DNA of 44,205 nucleotides from a virus: IMG/VR virus record IMGVR_UViG_3300009514_000045, positions 1 to 44,205 of that record. One strand, 5' to 3'. The translations under genes and the position numbers were made by a program. The number at the start of each line of letters is the position of its first letter. Within the stretch, counting starts at the first letter, position 1. This document shows, in pieces, positions 17,401 through 26,263 of this stretch. Under the pieces are notes generated by a model. That model saw nothing but the letters and a program-made list of their open reading frames with translations, did no database searches and was not told the DNA's origin.

Positions 17401-18436
17401 CAAATGCCTGCATCTCATTGATGTTCAGGCCCATCCCACCCCGCTCGGCATTTGCCTCTGCGGCCTGCCCTGCGAAGGTTGAGGCCGGGTCATAGCCCAG
17501 TTCTCTGGCGGCTGCCGCCAGGTTAGAGAGGGGGTCGTGTTCGTCCGTCTTCAGGGTGGGGTCAGCGAAGGTCGTGACGAGCCGGTTGCTCTCTTTGGTG
17601 GACAAGCGACCCAGGAACGCCTGCTGGAAGGCGTTGTAGAGGGTGCCGTTCACACCGTACATCCGAAGATTGTTGAAGTGCTGGGAGAACCGCTTCTCCC
17701 AGTACAGGATGTGGAACTCCCACATGCTCTCGCTGGTGGCCGTTGAATCTACAGCGGCGTTACTCTGGGTGCCCCGCATCGTGGTTCCAACACCACCCTG
17801 AGCCCCCACCACCGATTTGAACAGAGAATACATGATGGCGTAGGGGGTCATCTTCGTGAAGGTGTGCCCCACCATCGTGGTGTTGACCTTGGAGTTCGTG
17901 GACCTCTTGGCAAAGTGGGCCCCCGAGGTCGCCATCCGCTGGTAGTTCCAGAAGTGGAGCATGTCGTTGCAGTTCAAGGACGCTGTGTGTTCCCCGCCGC
18001 TGTACTCGTGGCTCACTTCGGTCACTACACCATGGAAGACGTGGTAGTACGGGTAAGCCGTGGCCTGCTGGATGTTGATGCCTCCGGACTGCTCCTCGGT
18101 GATGTTCCCAAACTGCCCCTGGGCCGGGAAGTAGCCCCGCATGTAGATGTTGATCTCCAGCCCAGTCGTGAGAACGAACTGGCCGTCCCGGTAGAAGGCG
18201 TGGTCGCTAGCCCTGGGGATGTGCATGGTAATAGAGGCCGAAGCCACCGGATCCACACCCGGGTCCACAGTTACAGCGGAGATGAACTTCTGGAGGTCGA
18301 TGCGTCCTCCGCAAGTAGGGCACCCGGGGATCTCCAACTGACCATTGACGTACACGAGGCAATCCGGGGTGTGGCGGACCACACCTCGATTGTTCAACTG
18401 CCAAGTGCCGACAAGGGGCCTGTTCTCGATACCCAC
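14447..18436 (-). CDS. Baseplate hub protein (gp27/gpD-like), long form
   Basis: The 1329-residue protein begins MGIENRPLVG. Its first 190 residues show a hub-like pattern: VYVNGQLEIPGCPTCGGRID, a beta-rich part with SASITMHIPRASD, then YYHVFHGVVTEVSHEYSGG followed by ASLNCNDMLHFW. Cys26, Cys39 and Cys42 with nearby His22 could form a small metal site. Residues around 520-560 (ELRPGYPLYVRYLDCFFYLQ, FSHSHTFGG) resemble the later hub beta domain. The second half is long, helical and polar and has no recognised domain, so the protein is much larger than T4 gp27-type hubs. It lies between two hub-linking paralogues and the spike, as expected for the central trimer that joins tube and spike. Confidence 0.8.
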   Translation of the reverse strand: MGIENRPLVGTWQLNNRGVVRHTPDCLVYVNGQLEIPGCPTCGGRIDLQKFISAVTVDPGVDPVASASITMHIPRASDHAFYRDGQFVLTTGLEINIYMRGYFPAQGQFGNITEEQSGGINIQQATAYPYYHVFHGVVTEVSHEYSGGEHTASLNCNDMLHFWNYQRMATSGAHFAKRSTNSKVNTTMVGHTFTKMTPYAIMYSLFKSVVGAQGGVGTTMRGTQSNAAVDSTATSESMWEFHILYWEKRFSQHFNNLRMYGVNGTLYNAFQQAFLGRLSTKESNRLVTTFADPTLKTDEHDPLSNLAAAARELGYDPASTFAGQAAEANAERGGMGLNINEMQAFVWDVGQTGNVNFWETEYQTKMDMAQTLSDLTGFEFFQDVDGDFVFKPPFYNLDTSSSRVYVIEDIDIISFSVSDSEPEATAVKATSEAFKNIGLGLGGEMGNRAEFIDHRLVAKYGWRQQTFETAYFSDARAMYYACVNRMDLYNIGIKKASCQIPVRAELRPGYPLYVRYLDCFFYLQSFSHSHTFGGQCTTSLNLVGRRAKFHAPGKRPEDGSEPTVLDTKLSDPWFPALPLQVTGNDGIPRLQGFPNVVLALDTELLNPNFYVAGILLTDLSTEKGLQSLIRKAREYGVLELDDSETGNKSEKEKWLTGPFLLRTGDDTVIKIGSARDLLSQAQDFQAAYNEVESGSQLAAAPIVLEEALRESEQLRQVIEAVRERTGTAIDNRDNASNYFDLLNDLRASFNPGKNMPGYYRYYSSSHPSPDQQGMKDIVADEETVGTTQAGGLIYLESPTTAFGFQSVDGSNEMANIQVTAGLPIMRPNTGQRDARAVPTPTHQIGTIAFAQHRVRKEIKVPRVSGKRNPNFSRKTANAVMYPNLRQTAEYSGFGSTVRERFEDLYNEYRTAIAENIEAIRPSSFVPENIPTFDEALSSVQVSQGRSRVPLDFDGTLEDQYRDPDKGLQSLAKTLSQTLAKYSSGAYAAMYEILVGEYGKPGNNRSLGSLGAGQEGSEEFLKAKDVAFTDLYQFWGRLIQELSLGQVASPMDDSTGGLVVYTPSYETVPVYTPVFPVSDERGYEVIGSYRYGRGLSIEASGNLQLLVESNPFENVSVAAVEAFVAELENTGNVSLALGTLASQNPDAASQLVLAASQNVVGETGQSLGTAILEVQQDPDLFGNSFRNYIANSKEFSQKTSPTNAAFGLADLGLLTSRQVCECKGAEADVLLAAFGAQEFVSVDQPDEPSAWVADQMLLQAPLWQTSQSSLRGQILDGNRSSMADAFKAYGNQVGDLARGIPTTVVASTTDLEEAGQQVADEVADFTPEEG

Positions 18437-18439
18437 AAC

Positions 18440-19579
18440 CTACTCCAACAAATCAAAGGGAACCGTACCGAAGGTAGCTACCTCCGCGGTGGCTTCTGCC
18501 AGACCGCCCCCGAAACCCTTGAACTGGCCAGCGATGTCCGCACCCCAAGTATTGACCGGAACGGTGCGACCACCCGAGTTGGCGTACTTCGGGTCACTGG
18601 GGGAAGGGGTGGGAGACCGGAGAGGTTGCACAGCGACGGTCGAGGGGGCCAGGTCGAACATCCGATCAACGGTGAACTGGATGGACCAGTCCACATTATG
18701 AGGCTTCGTCTCATCGTAACTGTACTCGAAGGACTCGATGTGACCCACATAAGTCCACTGGTCGTAGTCGATAGCGACAGCACCGATGAACAGATGAGCC
18801 TCGGAATGCCCGATGGTGTCATAAATATATCCGTTAGACTTGTAGAACTGGAAGAGGGAGGTGAGATTCTGCCATGCGGCAGAATCCCTCTTAGAAGCGT
18901 ACTGGACGCCGGAGACCGTAGGAACAGTCCCATTTGACAAGGCCGTGAAAACATCCGTCCCCGGAGCCACCGCAGCACCCGCAATAAAGGCTCCGGTCGA
19001 GCCAGAGAAGGAAATCGTAGGCTGTTCCTCACCCCACCTCTCGAACTCGAATCCATGCCGGGTCCTGGTCGCATAGGTCTGGATGTTCGTGTAGGAGATG
19101 TCCATGCTACTGGGGTTCACCAGTAGTGTGAGAGGAGGGGCCTCCAGAATCTTCCGCAACTGAAGGGCCACATCAACGGCAGCCGCGGCATCCGCAATGG
19201 TAGCGTGGTACTCTGGGATTCCCTGGAAGAACCGACCCCCCGATACAAAAGTGGACAACCGGGTTTCGCCGCCGTCAATGGGGGAGACTGCCGAAAGATA
19301 GCGGCCAATCTCCTTGGCCAGACCACTCTGATTGGCCCCCTGTGCTGCTGCGGTGATGAGATCCACGGATTCCACAGGCTCTTCGGCAACGGCCGCTGCG
19401 GCTGCCAAGAGAGCATCTGGGGGAATGAGCCGCAGGACAAACGGAGACATCCTCCGCAACATCTCGTTGGTGCCGTCAACAGGAACTCCAGGCTGAGTCT
19501 CGAAAGTGTGTTCGAGACGCTGGCCCGTCGAGATGCCTTCGTACCGGTTAGCCGCAGGGGTATCGCCGATCTTTGCCAT
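18440..19579 (-). CDS. Tail hub-linking / tube-initiator protein, larger paralogue
   Basis: The 379-residue protein starts MAKIGDTPAANRY, with GAGGT 5 nt before the ATG. Residues 1-145 are a helical N-terminal extension. From about 148 it carries the motif LTLLVNPSSMDISYTNIQTY, then GFEFERWGEEQPTISFSGSTG, and later FQFYKSNGYIYD and YVGHIESFEYSYDETKP. The same series of motifs occurs in the next upstream gene (221 aa), so the two are paralogues. VNPSSM-type openings are seen in CIS tube/LysM-type adaptor proteins, which connect the tube to the hub. No LysM repeat was seen here. The place between tape measure and hub supports the role; the exact family is inferred. Confidence 0.75.
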   Translation of the reverse strand: MAKIGDTPAANRYEGISTGQRLEHTFETQPGVPVDGTNEMLRRMSPFVLRLIPPDALLAAAAAVAEEPVESVDLITAAAQGANQSGLAKEIGRYLSAVSPIDGGETRLSTFVSGGRFFQGIPEYHATIADAAAAVDVALQLRKILEAPPLTLLVNPSSMDISYTNIQTYATRTRHGFEFERWGEEQPTISFSGSTGAFIAGAAVAPGTDVFTALSNGTVPTVSGVQYASKRDSAAWQNLTSLFQFYKSNGYIYDTIGHSEAHLFIGAVAIDYDQWTYVGHIESFEYSYDETKPHNVDWSIQFTVDRMFDLAPSTVAVQPLRSPTPSPSDPKYANSGGRTVPVNTWGADIAGQFKGFGGGLAEATAEVATFGTVPFDLLE

Positions 19580-19587
19580 GGCTTACC

Positions 19588-20253
19588 TCACAGATCCACC
19601 GGAAGAATTGACTGTCCTGCCTCCAGGGCCGTTTGCCCACGGGCAGTCGTGAATGTGTCCGCCTTGGACAGTGTTGTACGCCACACCTGGATTTCCCGGT
19701 GTACCTCGAAGGTCGCGGACATCATGAACTGATAAGGCTTGTCTGCGGACTCCGAGACCGAGAAGGTGTTGAACCACCCCAGGTAGACACCACCATCGAA
19801 GACAATCTTGATGATTCCCTGGAGGACAATGTCCCCCTTGAGGTCGAAGATGGACCCGTTGTTGTGGAACAGGGCCAGCATGTCCAGGTACTTGTCGTAG
19901 GCGATAGTCTCTCGGCGGGTGCCCCCGAAGTCCGGAGAGGTGATGTTCGAGAGCCCGCTGTACAGCCGCATGAACCCACCGGTCGCGATGTTGAAGTCCA
20001 AGGTCTGGGTTTTGTCGCCCCAGTGCTGCTCCACGAAACCGCCCCGCGTTTGAATCCTCTCGACAGCCCGGTCATACTTGACTGACATCGTGCTCGGGTT
20101 GACGTGGAGAACCAGCTTCAAGTCCTCCGGGAGAAGGCTTGTCTCCCAATCCGGACCCAGGATGTCAAACACAACCGGACGCTTTCCTTGCCCCGAGAAT
20201 TCGTCTTCGGGGGAGGAAAATGCTGACCGGAGGACTGCCCTGGGATCCGGCAT
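19588..20253 (-). CDS. Tail hub-linking / tube-initiator protein, smaller paralogue
   Basis: The 221-residue protein starts 3 nt after the tape measure stop. Residues 46-94 (LKLVLHVNPSTMSVKYDRAV, FVEQHWGDKTQTLDFNIATG) and a later part (LALFHNNGSIFDLKG, YLGWFNTFSVSESADKPYQF) match the neighbouring 379-residue protein in order and spacing. It lacks that protein's 100-residue N-terminal extension. Proteins of this type sit between tail tube and baseplate hub, often as a hexameric ring. The junction GGGCTGATAGATG around its start is identical to the junction before the spike gene. The role is inferred from position and the VNPS motif. Confidence 0.75.
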   Translation of the reverse strand: MPDPRAVLRSAFSSPEDEFSGQGKRPVVFDILGPDWETSLLPEDLKLVLHVNPSTMSVKYDRAVERIQTRGGFVEQHWGDKTQTLDFNIATGGFMRLYSGLSNITSPDFGGTRRETIAYDKYLDMLALFHNNGSIFDLKGDIVLQGIIKIVFDGGVYLGWFNTFSVSESADKPYQFMMSATFEVHREIQVWRTTLSKADTFTTARGQTALEAGQSILPVDL

Positions 20254-20256
20254 CTA

Positions 20257-23200
20257 TCAGCCCTTCCTTCCGCCCGGCGGGGGCCGCACTCCTGATTCAC
20301 GGAGCGCCTTTTTGACGATGCCGTAGACCTTGGCGGTGTCGCCACCATTGATGTTGATCTGAACCATCCCCCCACCACCAGCAGCCAAAGCATCTGCTAC
20401 CGGACCTCCAGGTTTACCCCCCAAGAGTTCATCAGCACGGTTGATGGGAGTGATGACACCCCCACGGGCCCCTCCCCGGTAGATAAAATCCCCTACATCA
20501 GCCGTCTTCTTCGTGCGGTGCCTCCCCCCGAAGAGGGTCAACATCTCTTCATCAACTCCCCGAGTTCCTTCCAAGACCTCCACCTCATGCTTTGTAAGAC
20601 CTTTTCCAGTCAACATGCGCTGCAAAATCTCAGACTGACTACCACCCGTGGCCGAGGCTGTGATGGCGGCCAAATTCGAGGCCCCCTCTTGCTGAAGGGC
20701 CCTGTAAAAAGACTCCTGCATAATCCCAGGGTTCTTCCTTTGGAGGAAGTCCATGTTGGCTTTATTCTGGGAACTCAATTCCTCCCGAACCCCCTCAATC
20801 GGACCGGACACCACATTGAGGGCCTCCTCCATATCCTCTTTGTAGTTGAAATCCTCCCCAAGAGCCGGTCCAGCCATCCCCGCCTCACGACGCATCTTCT
20901 CGATGTCCTTACGGCCCTTACCCGTAACCACACCCCTTTCCTGCTCTCGGGCTTGCTCTACCCCCTTCTCCATAACGGCAATGGCTTTCTCAACCTCCGC
21001 AATCTTGCCTGCGGGAGCACCCTTTTTCCGAAGCTCCGCTAGATCTTGTTCTGCGGTTTTCAAGTTCTGCTGAAGAATACTCCTGTTGGAGGCAATCTCA
21101 TCGAGCAATTTTTGACGGTTAGCCTGGGCCTCTGGGGAGTCCTTCCGGATAAACCCAAGGATGCCAGAAGCAAATCCTCCAATTCCTTCGAGGATGCCTG
21201 CAATCTTCGTGTTCAACAGATTGGCAACCGTCTCGGTGTTGCGGACAATCTCCTGGGTGAGTTTTTCCTGAGCACTCATAGGCTCTTCCACAGCAGAGGC
21301 CAATGTCTTCTCCTGGGATTGGATGAGATCTCCTACGTTCTTCAGTTCTTTCTGCTGGTTCGCGTCATCAATAGCCCCCGCTACAATCTGTCCACTTTCA
21401 TTGATGAACCCCCCAAACGCTTTTGCCTGAGACTCCATCTCTTCTTTGCTGAATTTCCGGCCTTTCTCAGCCTCCTTCTGGAGCCGTTGCAACTCCTCGT
21501 AGTTGCCTCGAAGTTGACCATCCACACGCCGCAATTCTTTCAGTTGTTCCCCGGAAATTCCCGCATACTGCTCGAAAGCAGCCAAGCCCCTAGCCGAAAG
21601 TTCCGAGAGGGGAGTGTCCCCAAGGGTCTGAAGCATCATCGCCAACTTGCCGCCCATGTCGAGTTCGTCTAGAGCTTTAGCCTGATCTCCGAGACCACCC
21701 TCCACACCCTTAGACAGACGAATCATGGTCTCCATTTGACGAGCCGCAGTGTCATCAGTGGCCCGCAACTGCGTTGTCACATGTCGAATTTGCTCCTCAC
21801 TCATACCGGCCAGAGCTTTGACAGCCTCGGGGTCACCCTCTGCCATAGCTGTCACAGAGAAGCCCTTCACGCCAGCTTTGTCGAAAGCCTTCCCAATACT
21901 GTCCGTAATTCCAGACTCCTCCATCCTTCTACCGAATGCCATGGCTGTGTTTTCCGCAGCATTCCCCATGATATTAGAGACATCCTTTTGCCCTGCGATG
22001 ATGATCCTCTTGAATCTTTCGGTGTAGGACTCACCTGCAAACCCCTTTTGGAGACCCTGCACAAAGTTAGAAGCATTGGTCTCACCAAGCCCCTCAGCTA
22101 GTTCTGCAATCAAACCTGCGGCTTCCTCCACCCGAACATTGTAAAGAGCCAAGCCAGCAGTGGCTTGGGTCACCATGCCGAAGAACCGCTTGGCCCCGAT
22201 ACCAGACTCCATGGCAGCGGCGAAAATGGACCCAAAACCCTCTTCAATGGTTCGCAACCCTCCTCCGAAATCGTGCATCCAGTCAGCCGTGGTCTGGGCG
22301 ATCTCCTGGGTACTAACCCCCAAGGTCTTACTGTAAACCACAGCCGTCCGCGTAAGATTAGAATATGCTTCCATCTTGTCGCCAGACTTACTAAGAGTCC
22401 TCTCAATCTCCTTGAATGTGAAACCCGCCTCATTCGCAGCCCCCACAATCTCAAGGATGTCTTTAGGTTGCTGCCGAAACTGCCACGCCACATCGAGGGC
22501 AGCCTTCCGGGCCGCCTTCAAGGAGCCCTCCAAATCATCGATGCCCTCCCGGGCATTCGTGATGGCAAAGTCGGCCGCCCCTGCATTGGCCATGATAGTC
22601 TTGTTCCACTCTTTCGTCTGAGCATCCGCCTTAGCGATGAGAGCGATAATGCCCGCAAAAACGCCAGCCACAGCAGCCAGGCTTCCAGCAGCAGCCGCAA
22701 GTTTTGTCCCTGCTCCAGCAATAGCCCTTCCGGCCCCGGCTCCTCGACCAACACCGCCGCCACGAGCCGCCAGACGGCCTCCCACGGCCTCCATGACCGC
22801 ACCAGATCTACCCAAGGCTTTCCCAAAACCATCCGCCAAAGGCTTCAAGTTCGTAGGATCAACCCGACCAAGGCCGTCAATGAAATTATTGGCCATATCG
22901 ACCCCGGCGTCAGCCATCTGAACTTTCCCGGCTTTCCCCGCGAAAGTGTCCAGCACCTCTGTCCGCCGCTTCATCACCTCACCGACAGTCTCCAACTCCT
23001 CGGCGAGAAGGGATCTCCGCTTCTCAACCGTCTGGTTGAGAGCGTCCATCTCCATCTTGATGCGGCCCTTGGCGAGCTTGTCGGTTTCCTTCTCAAACTG
23101 GGCTTGCAATTCGGCTGCTTTGATGGCGTCTTTGGAAAGCTGTTCCTGGAGGCCAAGGAGCTTTCCCTGAATCTTGTCCATGTCGTCGTGGAGACCGACG

Positions 23201-23394
23201 GCCCGGGCCTTAGCAACCATGTTGCTGAATTGGCGGGTGGAATCCGCCATGGCCTTCTCAATCTTGGACAGGGCCTTGGGGTCAATCCGGAAGCTCTCAG
23301 CCGCCTTTTGGACAGCCTTTGAGATCACCTCGGTACCGGCCACCGAGGCGAACTGAGCGTGAATACCGGCAGTGATGGCAATATCTTCGGCCAT
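20257..23394 (-). CDS. Tail tape measure protein
   Basis: The 1045-residue protein is mostly helical. Residues 40-145 form a long charged coiled coil (KIQGKLLGLQEQLSKDAIKA). A Gly/Ala-rich stretch (205-230) precedes one strong hydrophobic segment at about 232-254 (AAAAGSLAAVAGVFAGIIAL). Further coiled coils follow (around 630-850, KQGFAG-free and rich in Glu/Lys). The C-terminus has the typical ending of this family: a Gly-rich linker, MVQININGGDTAKVYGIVKK, and a basic Pro/Gly tail. No peptidase or lysozyme domain was seen. It follows the two assembly proteins, the standard order. The length of such proteins sets tail length, and 1045 residues would fit a tail of roughly 150 nm by the usual helix rule (inference). 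Confidence 0.9.
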   Translation of the reverse strand: MAEDIAITAGIHAQFASVAGTEVISKAVQKAAESFRIDPKALSKIEKAMADSTRQFSNMVAKARAVGLHDDMDKIQGKLLGLQEQLSKDAIKAAELQAQFEKETDKLAKGRIKMEMDALNQTVEKRRSLLAEELETVGEVMKRRTEVLDTFAGKAGKVQMADAGVDMANNFIDGLGRVDPTNLKPLADGFGKALGRSGAVMEAVGGRLAARGGGVGRGAGAGRAIAGAGTKLAAAAGSLAAVAGVFAGIIALIAKADAQTKEWNKTIMANAGAADFAITNAREGIDDLEGSLKAARKAALDVAWQFRQQPKDILEIVGAANEAGFTFKEIERTLSKSGDKMEAYSNLTRTAVVYSKTLGVSTQEIAQTTADWMHDFGGGLRTIEEGFGSIFAAAMESGIGAKRFFGMVTQATAGLALYNVRVEEAAGLIAELAEGLGETNASNFVQGLQKGFAGESYTERFKRIIIAGQKDVSNIMGNAAENTAMAFGRRMEESGITDSIGKAFDKAGVKGFSVTAMAEGDPEAVKALAGMSEEQIRHVTTQLRATDDTAARQMETMIRLSKGVEGGLGDQAKALDELDMGGKLAMMLQTLGDTPLSELSARGLAAFEQYAGISGEQLKELRRVDGQLRGNYEELQRLQKEAEKGRKFSKEEMESQAKAFGGFINESGQIVAGAIDDANQQKELKNVGDLIQSQEKTLASAVEEPMSAQEKLTQEIVRNTETVANLLNTKIAGILEGIGGFASGILGFIRKDSPEAQANRQKLLDEIASNRSILQQNLKTAEQDLAELRKKGAPAGKIAEVEKAIAVMEKGVEQAREQERGVVTGKGRKDIEKMRREAGMAGPALGEDFNYKEDMEEALNVVSGPIEGVREELSSQNKANMDFLQRKNPGIMQESFYRALQQEGASNLAAITASATGGSQSEILQRMLTGKGLTKHEVEVLEGTRGVDEEMLTLFGGRHRTKKTADVGDFIYRGGARGGVITPINRADELLGGKPGGPVADALAAGGGGMVQININGGDTAKVYGIVKKALRESGVRPPPGGRKG

Positions 23395-23404
23395 CTCGTG
23401 ACTC

Positions 23405-24763
23405 CTAGTCCTTATCTCCGGGCGTCATAGCCGAAAAAGCGGGTTTCCGGCCTGCAACCTGGTTCTGGAGGGATTCCCGTTCGGGGGTAGCCCCCTCGTG
23501 AATGCCCCCATCGTCTGCATGCAATCGACCGGAGGCAGCTTCCTCAGCGACGTACTTCTGGTAGAGCGAGCCAGGGACACTGCCATCGAAGACCTTCCGG
23601 CCACCAGACTTGGCAGCCACCAAGTCGGGACGGAACTCGCGGATCTGGTCCAGCGTGTAGCCCACCATAGCCGTCGTGGAAGTGGTCCCAGCCTCCTGTA
23701 CCTTCTCCAGGGCCTGCTCTCGCTTCTGCTTCTCCTGCTCAAACTGCTCCCGGATTCGGTTCTTGTAGGTGTCCACAACGATGTCGTGCCAGTCTTTCTC
23801 CCCGGCCACCCATTTCCGCATCTCTTCGGCAAGGTCCTCTGCTGAGTGAGCCCTTTTGACCCGCGGGACCTGAACAGGCTGCCCTCGGACCACCACGACC
23901 ATGTCTCCGGGTTCTTGGGGTGCACCCTCTCCGTACAACGTCTCGTAGACCATCCTCTCAACAGCCTCCCGACGCCGACGGTCCTCGGATTTCCGCAGGT
24001 TATCATCGGACTGGTTGAGCTTCTTGATGCCCTTCGGAGACATTGCGGAAGCCACCAGCTTTGCCGCCTGCCATTCCTGTATGTGGCGAATACGGTCATC
24101 CTCAGCCAGGTTGAAAGCCATCCACATCCGCTGGGCGTAGTTGGCTCCCAGGCGGTTTGATCCCGGAATCCCAGAAACCGACTCCTGGGTTGGATTCTGC
24201 CGCCCCGAGAGTCTCCACTGCATTCGGGAGTAGTCCTCGTAGCAGTATGCTTCGGTACGCCAGACAGCCTTGTTCACCCGGTTCAAGAGCCCCACCGAAA
24301 GGGAAAAAAGGATGTTCTGGGTGGTCCTGGGAAGGGCCTGCACGTTCTCGTATATCTTGGTGATAGATGCCGGATGGGGGAGGAGATTCAAACCATCCAC
24401 CATCCAGATAGAGGACGCGATGAACCAGAGCTTCCAGGCCGATGAATTCACTGTCCTGTGGTTGAGAAGAAAGAGATCCCCCGGGCAGAGGGACCGCAAG
24501 GAAATTGCCACCCCAGAAACCTCCAAAGTGTGGGCTAGGAATCCCGTTGAAATCAGGGATTCCACATCCTGATAGAGGAACCTGCGAGCCTCAGCCTTCC
24601 TGGCCTCGACTTCCTCCTCAGTGGACTCCGCCTGAGCCATCACTGCTCGCCGGTATTCGGCGGGATCCATAGGAGGCTCCGCCCCTGCCATGCTACCCCC
24701 TTGGGGTGCCTGGGCGGCCCTCATGGCTGCCGTCTGGCTCTGCATGGCTCCTGGGCGATTCAA
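23405..24763 (-). CDS. Tail assembly protein between chaperone and tape measure
   Basis: The 452-residue protein probably starts with TTG at 24763, which has GGAGG 6 nt upstream; an ATG lies 6 codons further in. Residues 1-50 are Ala/Gln/Pro-rich and flexible. From about 60 a conserved-looking core follows: ARRFLYQDVESLISTGFLAH, ISLRSLCPGDLFLLNHRTVN, and hydrophobic SSIWMVDGLNLLPHP. A long Glu/Lys/Arg-rich helical C-terminal part follows (REQFEQEKQKREQALEKVQE), then a disordered tail. It starts 3 nt after the stop of the preceding chaperone-like gene and precedes the tape measure gene. This is the slot of the second tail assembly chaperone, although no ribosomal frameshift is needed here because it has its own start. 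Function is inferred from position. Confidence 0.75.
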   Translation of the reverse strand: MNRPGAMQSQTAAMRAAQAPQGGSMAGAEPPMDPAEYRRAVMAQAESTEEEVEARKAEARRFLYQDVESLISTGFLAHTLEVSGVAISLRSLCPGDLFLLNHRTVNSSAWKLWFIASSIWMVDGLNLLPHPASITKIYENVQALPRTTQNILFSLSVGLLNRVNKAVWRTEAYCYEDYSRMQWRLSGRQNPTQESVSGIPGSNRLGANYAQRMWMAFNLAEDDRIRHIQEWQAAKLVASAMSPKGIKKLNQSDDNLRKSEDRRRREAVERMVYETLYGEGAPQEPGDMVVVVRGQPVQVPRVKRAHSAEDLAEEMRKWVAGEKDWHDIVVDTYKNRIREQFEQEKQKREQALEKVQEAGTTSTTAMVGYTLDQIREFRPDLVAAKSGGRKVFDGSVPGSLYQKYVAEEAASGRLHADDGGIHEGATPERESLQNQVAGRKPAFSAMTPGDKD

Positions 24764-24766
24764 TCA

Positions 24767-26065
24767 CTACCTCCGCGGTGGCTTGAAGTTCATATTCCGG
24801 GAAGTATTCCCATTACTGGTCTGATTGATGGCGGGCGCCTCCTGCTTGGAGGTGTTGCCCCGGCCACGGTTGGAGAGTGTCTCTGTGGGTTGGACCACCG
24901 CCTGACTTGGTTCCGTCCCGTTCATGAGGTGGGGAGGAATTCCCTTTGCAGCCAGTTCTTCGGGGGTCGCCGCTCGGAAGTCTCCCCCGGAAAGACCATC
25001 CGGGATGTCATCCCTGGAGGCTCCCCGCATGTGTGGGGGAGTACGCCCCGCCGAATGGGCTGCCTGTTCCTGGGCCATGCGCCTCTTTGCGGCGAGGATC
25101 CGAGCCTCCTCCGCGGCAATGGCTTCTTCATCATCCACATCGGCGAAGGAATCCACCATCTGGTCGAAGGCCGTTCCAGCAGGCTCCCGGGCAGGTGGTG
25201 CCGACTGAGGAGGCCGAACGGGCTCACGTGGGGTCTCAGGCATCGCTGCGGCCTTCTCCGGACCCTCTTCGGACGGTTCCACCACAGGAGGGGGTGCATC
25301 GCTGTCCAGGTCCTTCTGTGAGGGCATCTGGTCGAAAGTCGCCCACTCCTCCTCCCGAGAGGCCGTGGTGCTCTCCAGAGGGGCTTCCGCGACCTCGTCG
25401 GGCTTGAGAATCGGGGCTTCGGCGTAAGGGGGCCCGGCGGCTGCCGCCTTGTTCTGCTCGGCCATGAACTCTCCCATCTCATTGATGGATTTGACCTGCT
25501 CCAGCATCACATTCGGGTCGCCTTCGGCCCGCCGTTTCTTCTCGTCTTCCAGTTCGGTGAGGCGTCCCCGCAAGCGGTCCACCTCTGCTTCGATGTCGGT
25601 GGGATCAAACTCGACAAGAGACGAAGCCTTCATCTCGATTTTGATGAGCAGTTCCCCATACTTGGCGAAAGTGGCTTGGACCATCGGGCGTGACCACTGC
25701 TTCTCGATGATGGACCGCAACGCCACATTCTTCGGGACCCGGACAGGCTTCCCCGCAGAAGTCTCCTCCCCGGTGGCGATGTACTCGACATCCCGGAGAT
25801 CGGTGTCGTCGATCTGAACCAAGGAGTAGGCGATGGTCTCGATGCGGAAGCGGTTCATGAATTCCATGACTGCATAACGGTCCGCCCCGTCCTCGTCCTC
25901 GTGCCCTGCCAGGGCCTCCTGAGCGTACCTCTGCATCGCCACTTCTTCGTGGGGAAGGAGGGGTCGAAGTGTCAGGGATTGGTCTTCTACCTCGAAGACC
26001 AGTTCTTCCATCCCCACCTCTTTGATGGGGGCCAGTGCCTTTTCAAGGGCCTGAATGTCCAGCAT
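24767..26065 (-). CDS. Tail assembly chaperone-like protein
   Basis: The start is taken as ATG at 26065 (432 residues), with GGAG 7 nt upstream; an in-frame TTG 18 nt earlier is less likely. Residues 1-150 are a compact domain (EELVFEVEDQSLTLRPLLPH, then RFRIETIAYSLVQIDDTDLR) of the kind found in phage tail assembly chaperones. Residues 155-195 form a coiled coil (AEVDRLRGRLTELEDEKKRR). The last 220 residues are Pro/Glu/Ala/Ser-rich and probably disordered, ending NMNFKPPRR. The gene lies directly downstream of the tail tube and upstream of the tape measure protein. Such chaperones bind the tape measure protein during tube polymerisation. The disordered C-terminus is unusually long. Confidence 0.75.
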   Translation of the reverse strand: MLDIQALEKALAPIKEVGMEELVFEVEDQSLTLRPLLPHEEVAMQRYAQEALAGHEDEDGADRYAVMEFMNRFRIETIAYSLVQIDDTDLRDVEYIATGEETSAGKPVRVPKNVALRSIIEKQWSRPMVQATFAKYGELLIKIEMKASSLVEFDPTDIEAEVDRLRGRLTELEDEKKRRAEGDPNVMLEQVKSINEMGEFMAEQNKAAAAGPPYAEAPILKPDEVAEAPLESTTASREEEWATFDQMPSQKDLDSDAPPPVVEPSEEGPEKAAAMPETPREPVRPPQSAPPAREPAGTAFDQMVDSFADVDDEEAIAAEEARILAAKRRMAQEQAAHSAGRTPPHMRGASRDDIPDGLSGGDFRAATPEELAAKGIPPHLMNGTEPSQAVVQPTETLSNRGRGNTSKQEAPAINQTSNGNTSRNMNFKPPRR

Positions 26066-26173
26066 TGTCGTCTCCCAGGTCAATCCTCATGGTCTGCCCG
26101 GGAACGGTCTTCGGAAGCGGGTTTTCTTACAGCGCGAGTTGTTTGTTTCCTATCGATCTGCCCATGTTTGCCA

Positions 26174-26199
26174 ATCTAACCGTCTCCGACTGTGGGAGA
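26174..26199 (-). promoter_or_regulatory. Stem-loop with GGTTAGAT flank (copy 1)
   Basis: On the minus strand TCTCC and GGAGA pair around a 7-nt loop, followed by CGGTTAGATT. Two more stem-loops with the same 3' flank lie around the FmdB/sheath junction. No U-run follows, so it is not a classical intrinsic terminator. It could be an RNA processing or attenuation site. Confidence 0.5.
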
Positions 26200-26263
26200 G
26201 GACCCTCGGTACAGCACCATGATTTCTATGTCTGTTGTTCCAATCGCATCTGTATTCGCCGCC

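Noticed and set aside
24767-24800. Programmed frameshift between the two tail assembly genes
   Set aside because: Many phages make the second chaperone by frameshift, but here the second gene has its own TTG start with a strong ribosome site, and no clear slippery heptamer was seen at the junction.
26178-26222. 14-codon frame MVLYRGSS ending at GGTTAG
   Set aside because: It is too short, has no ribosome site, and its end coincides with a repeated non-coding stem-loop flank.
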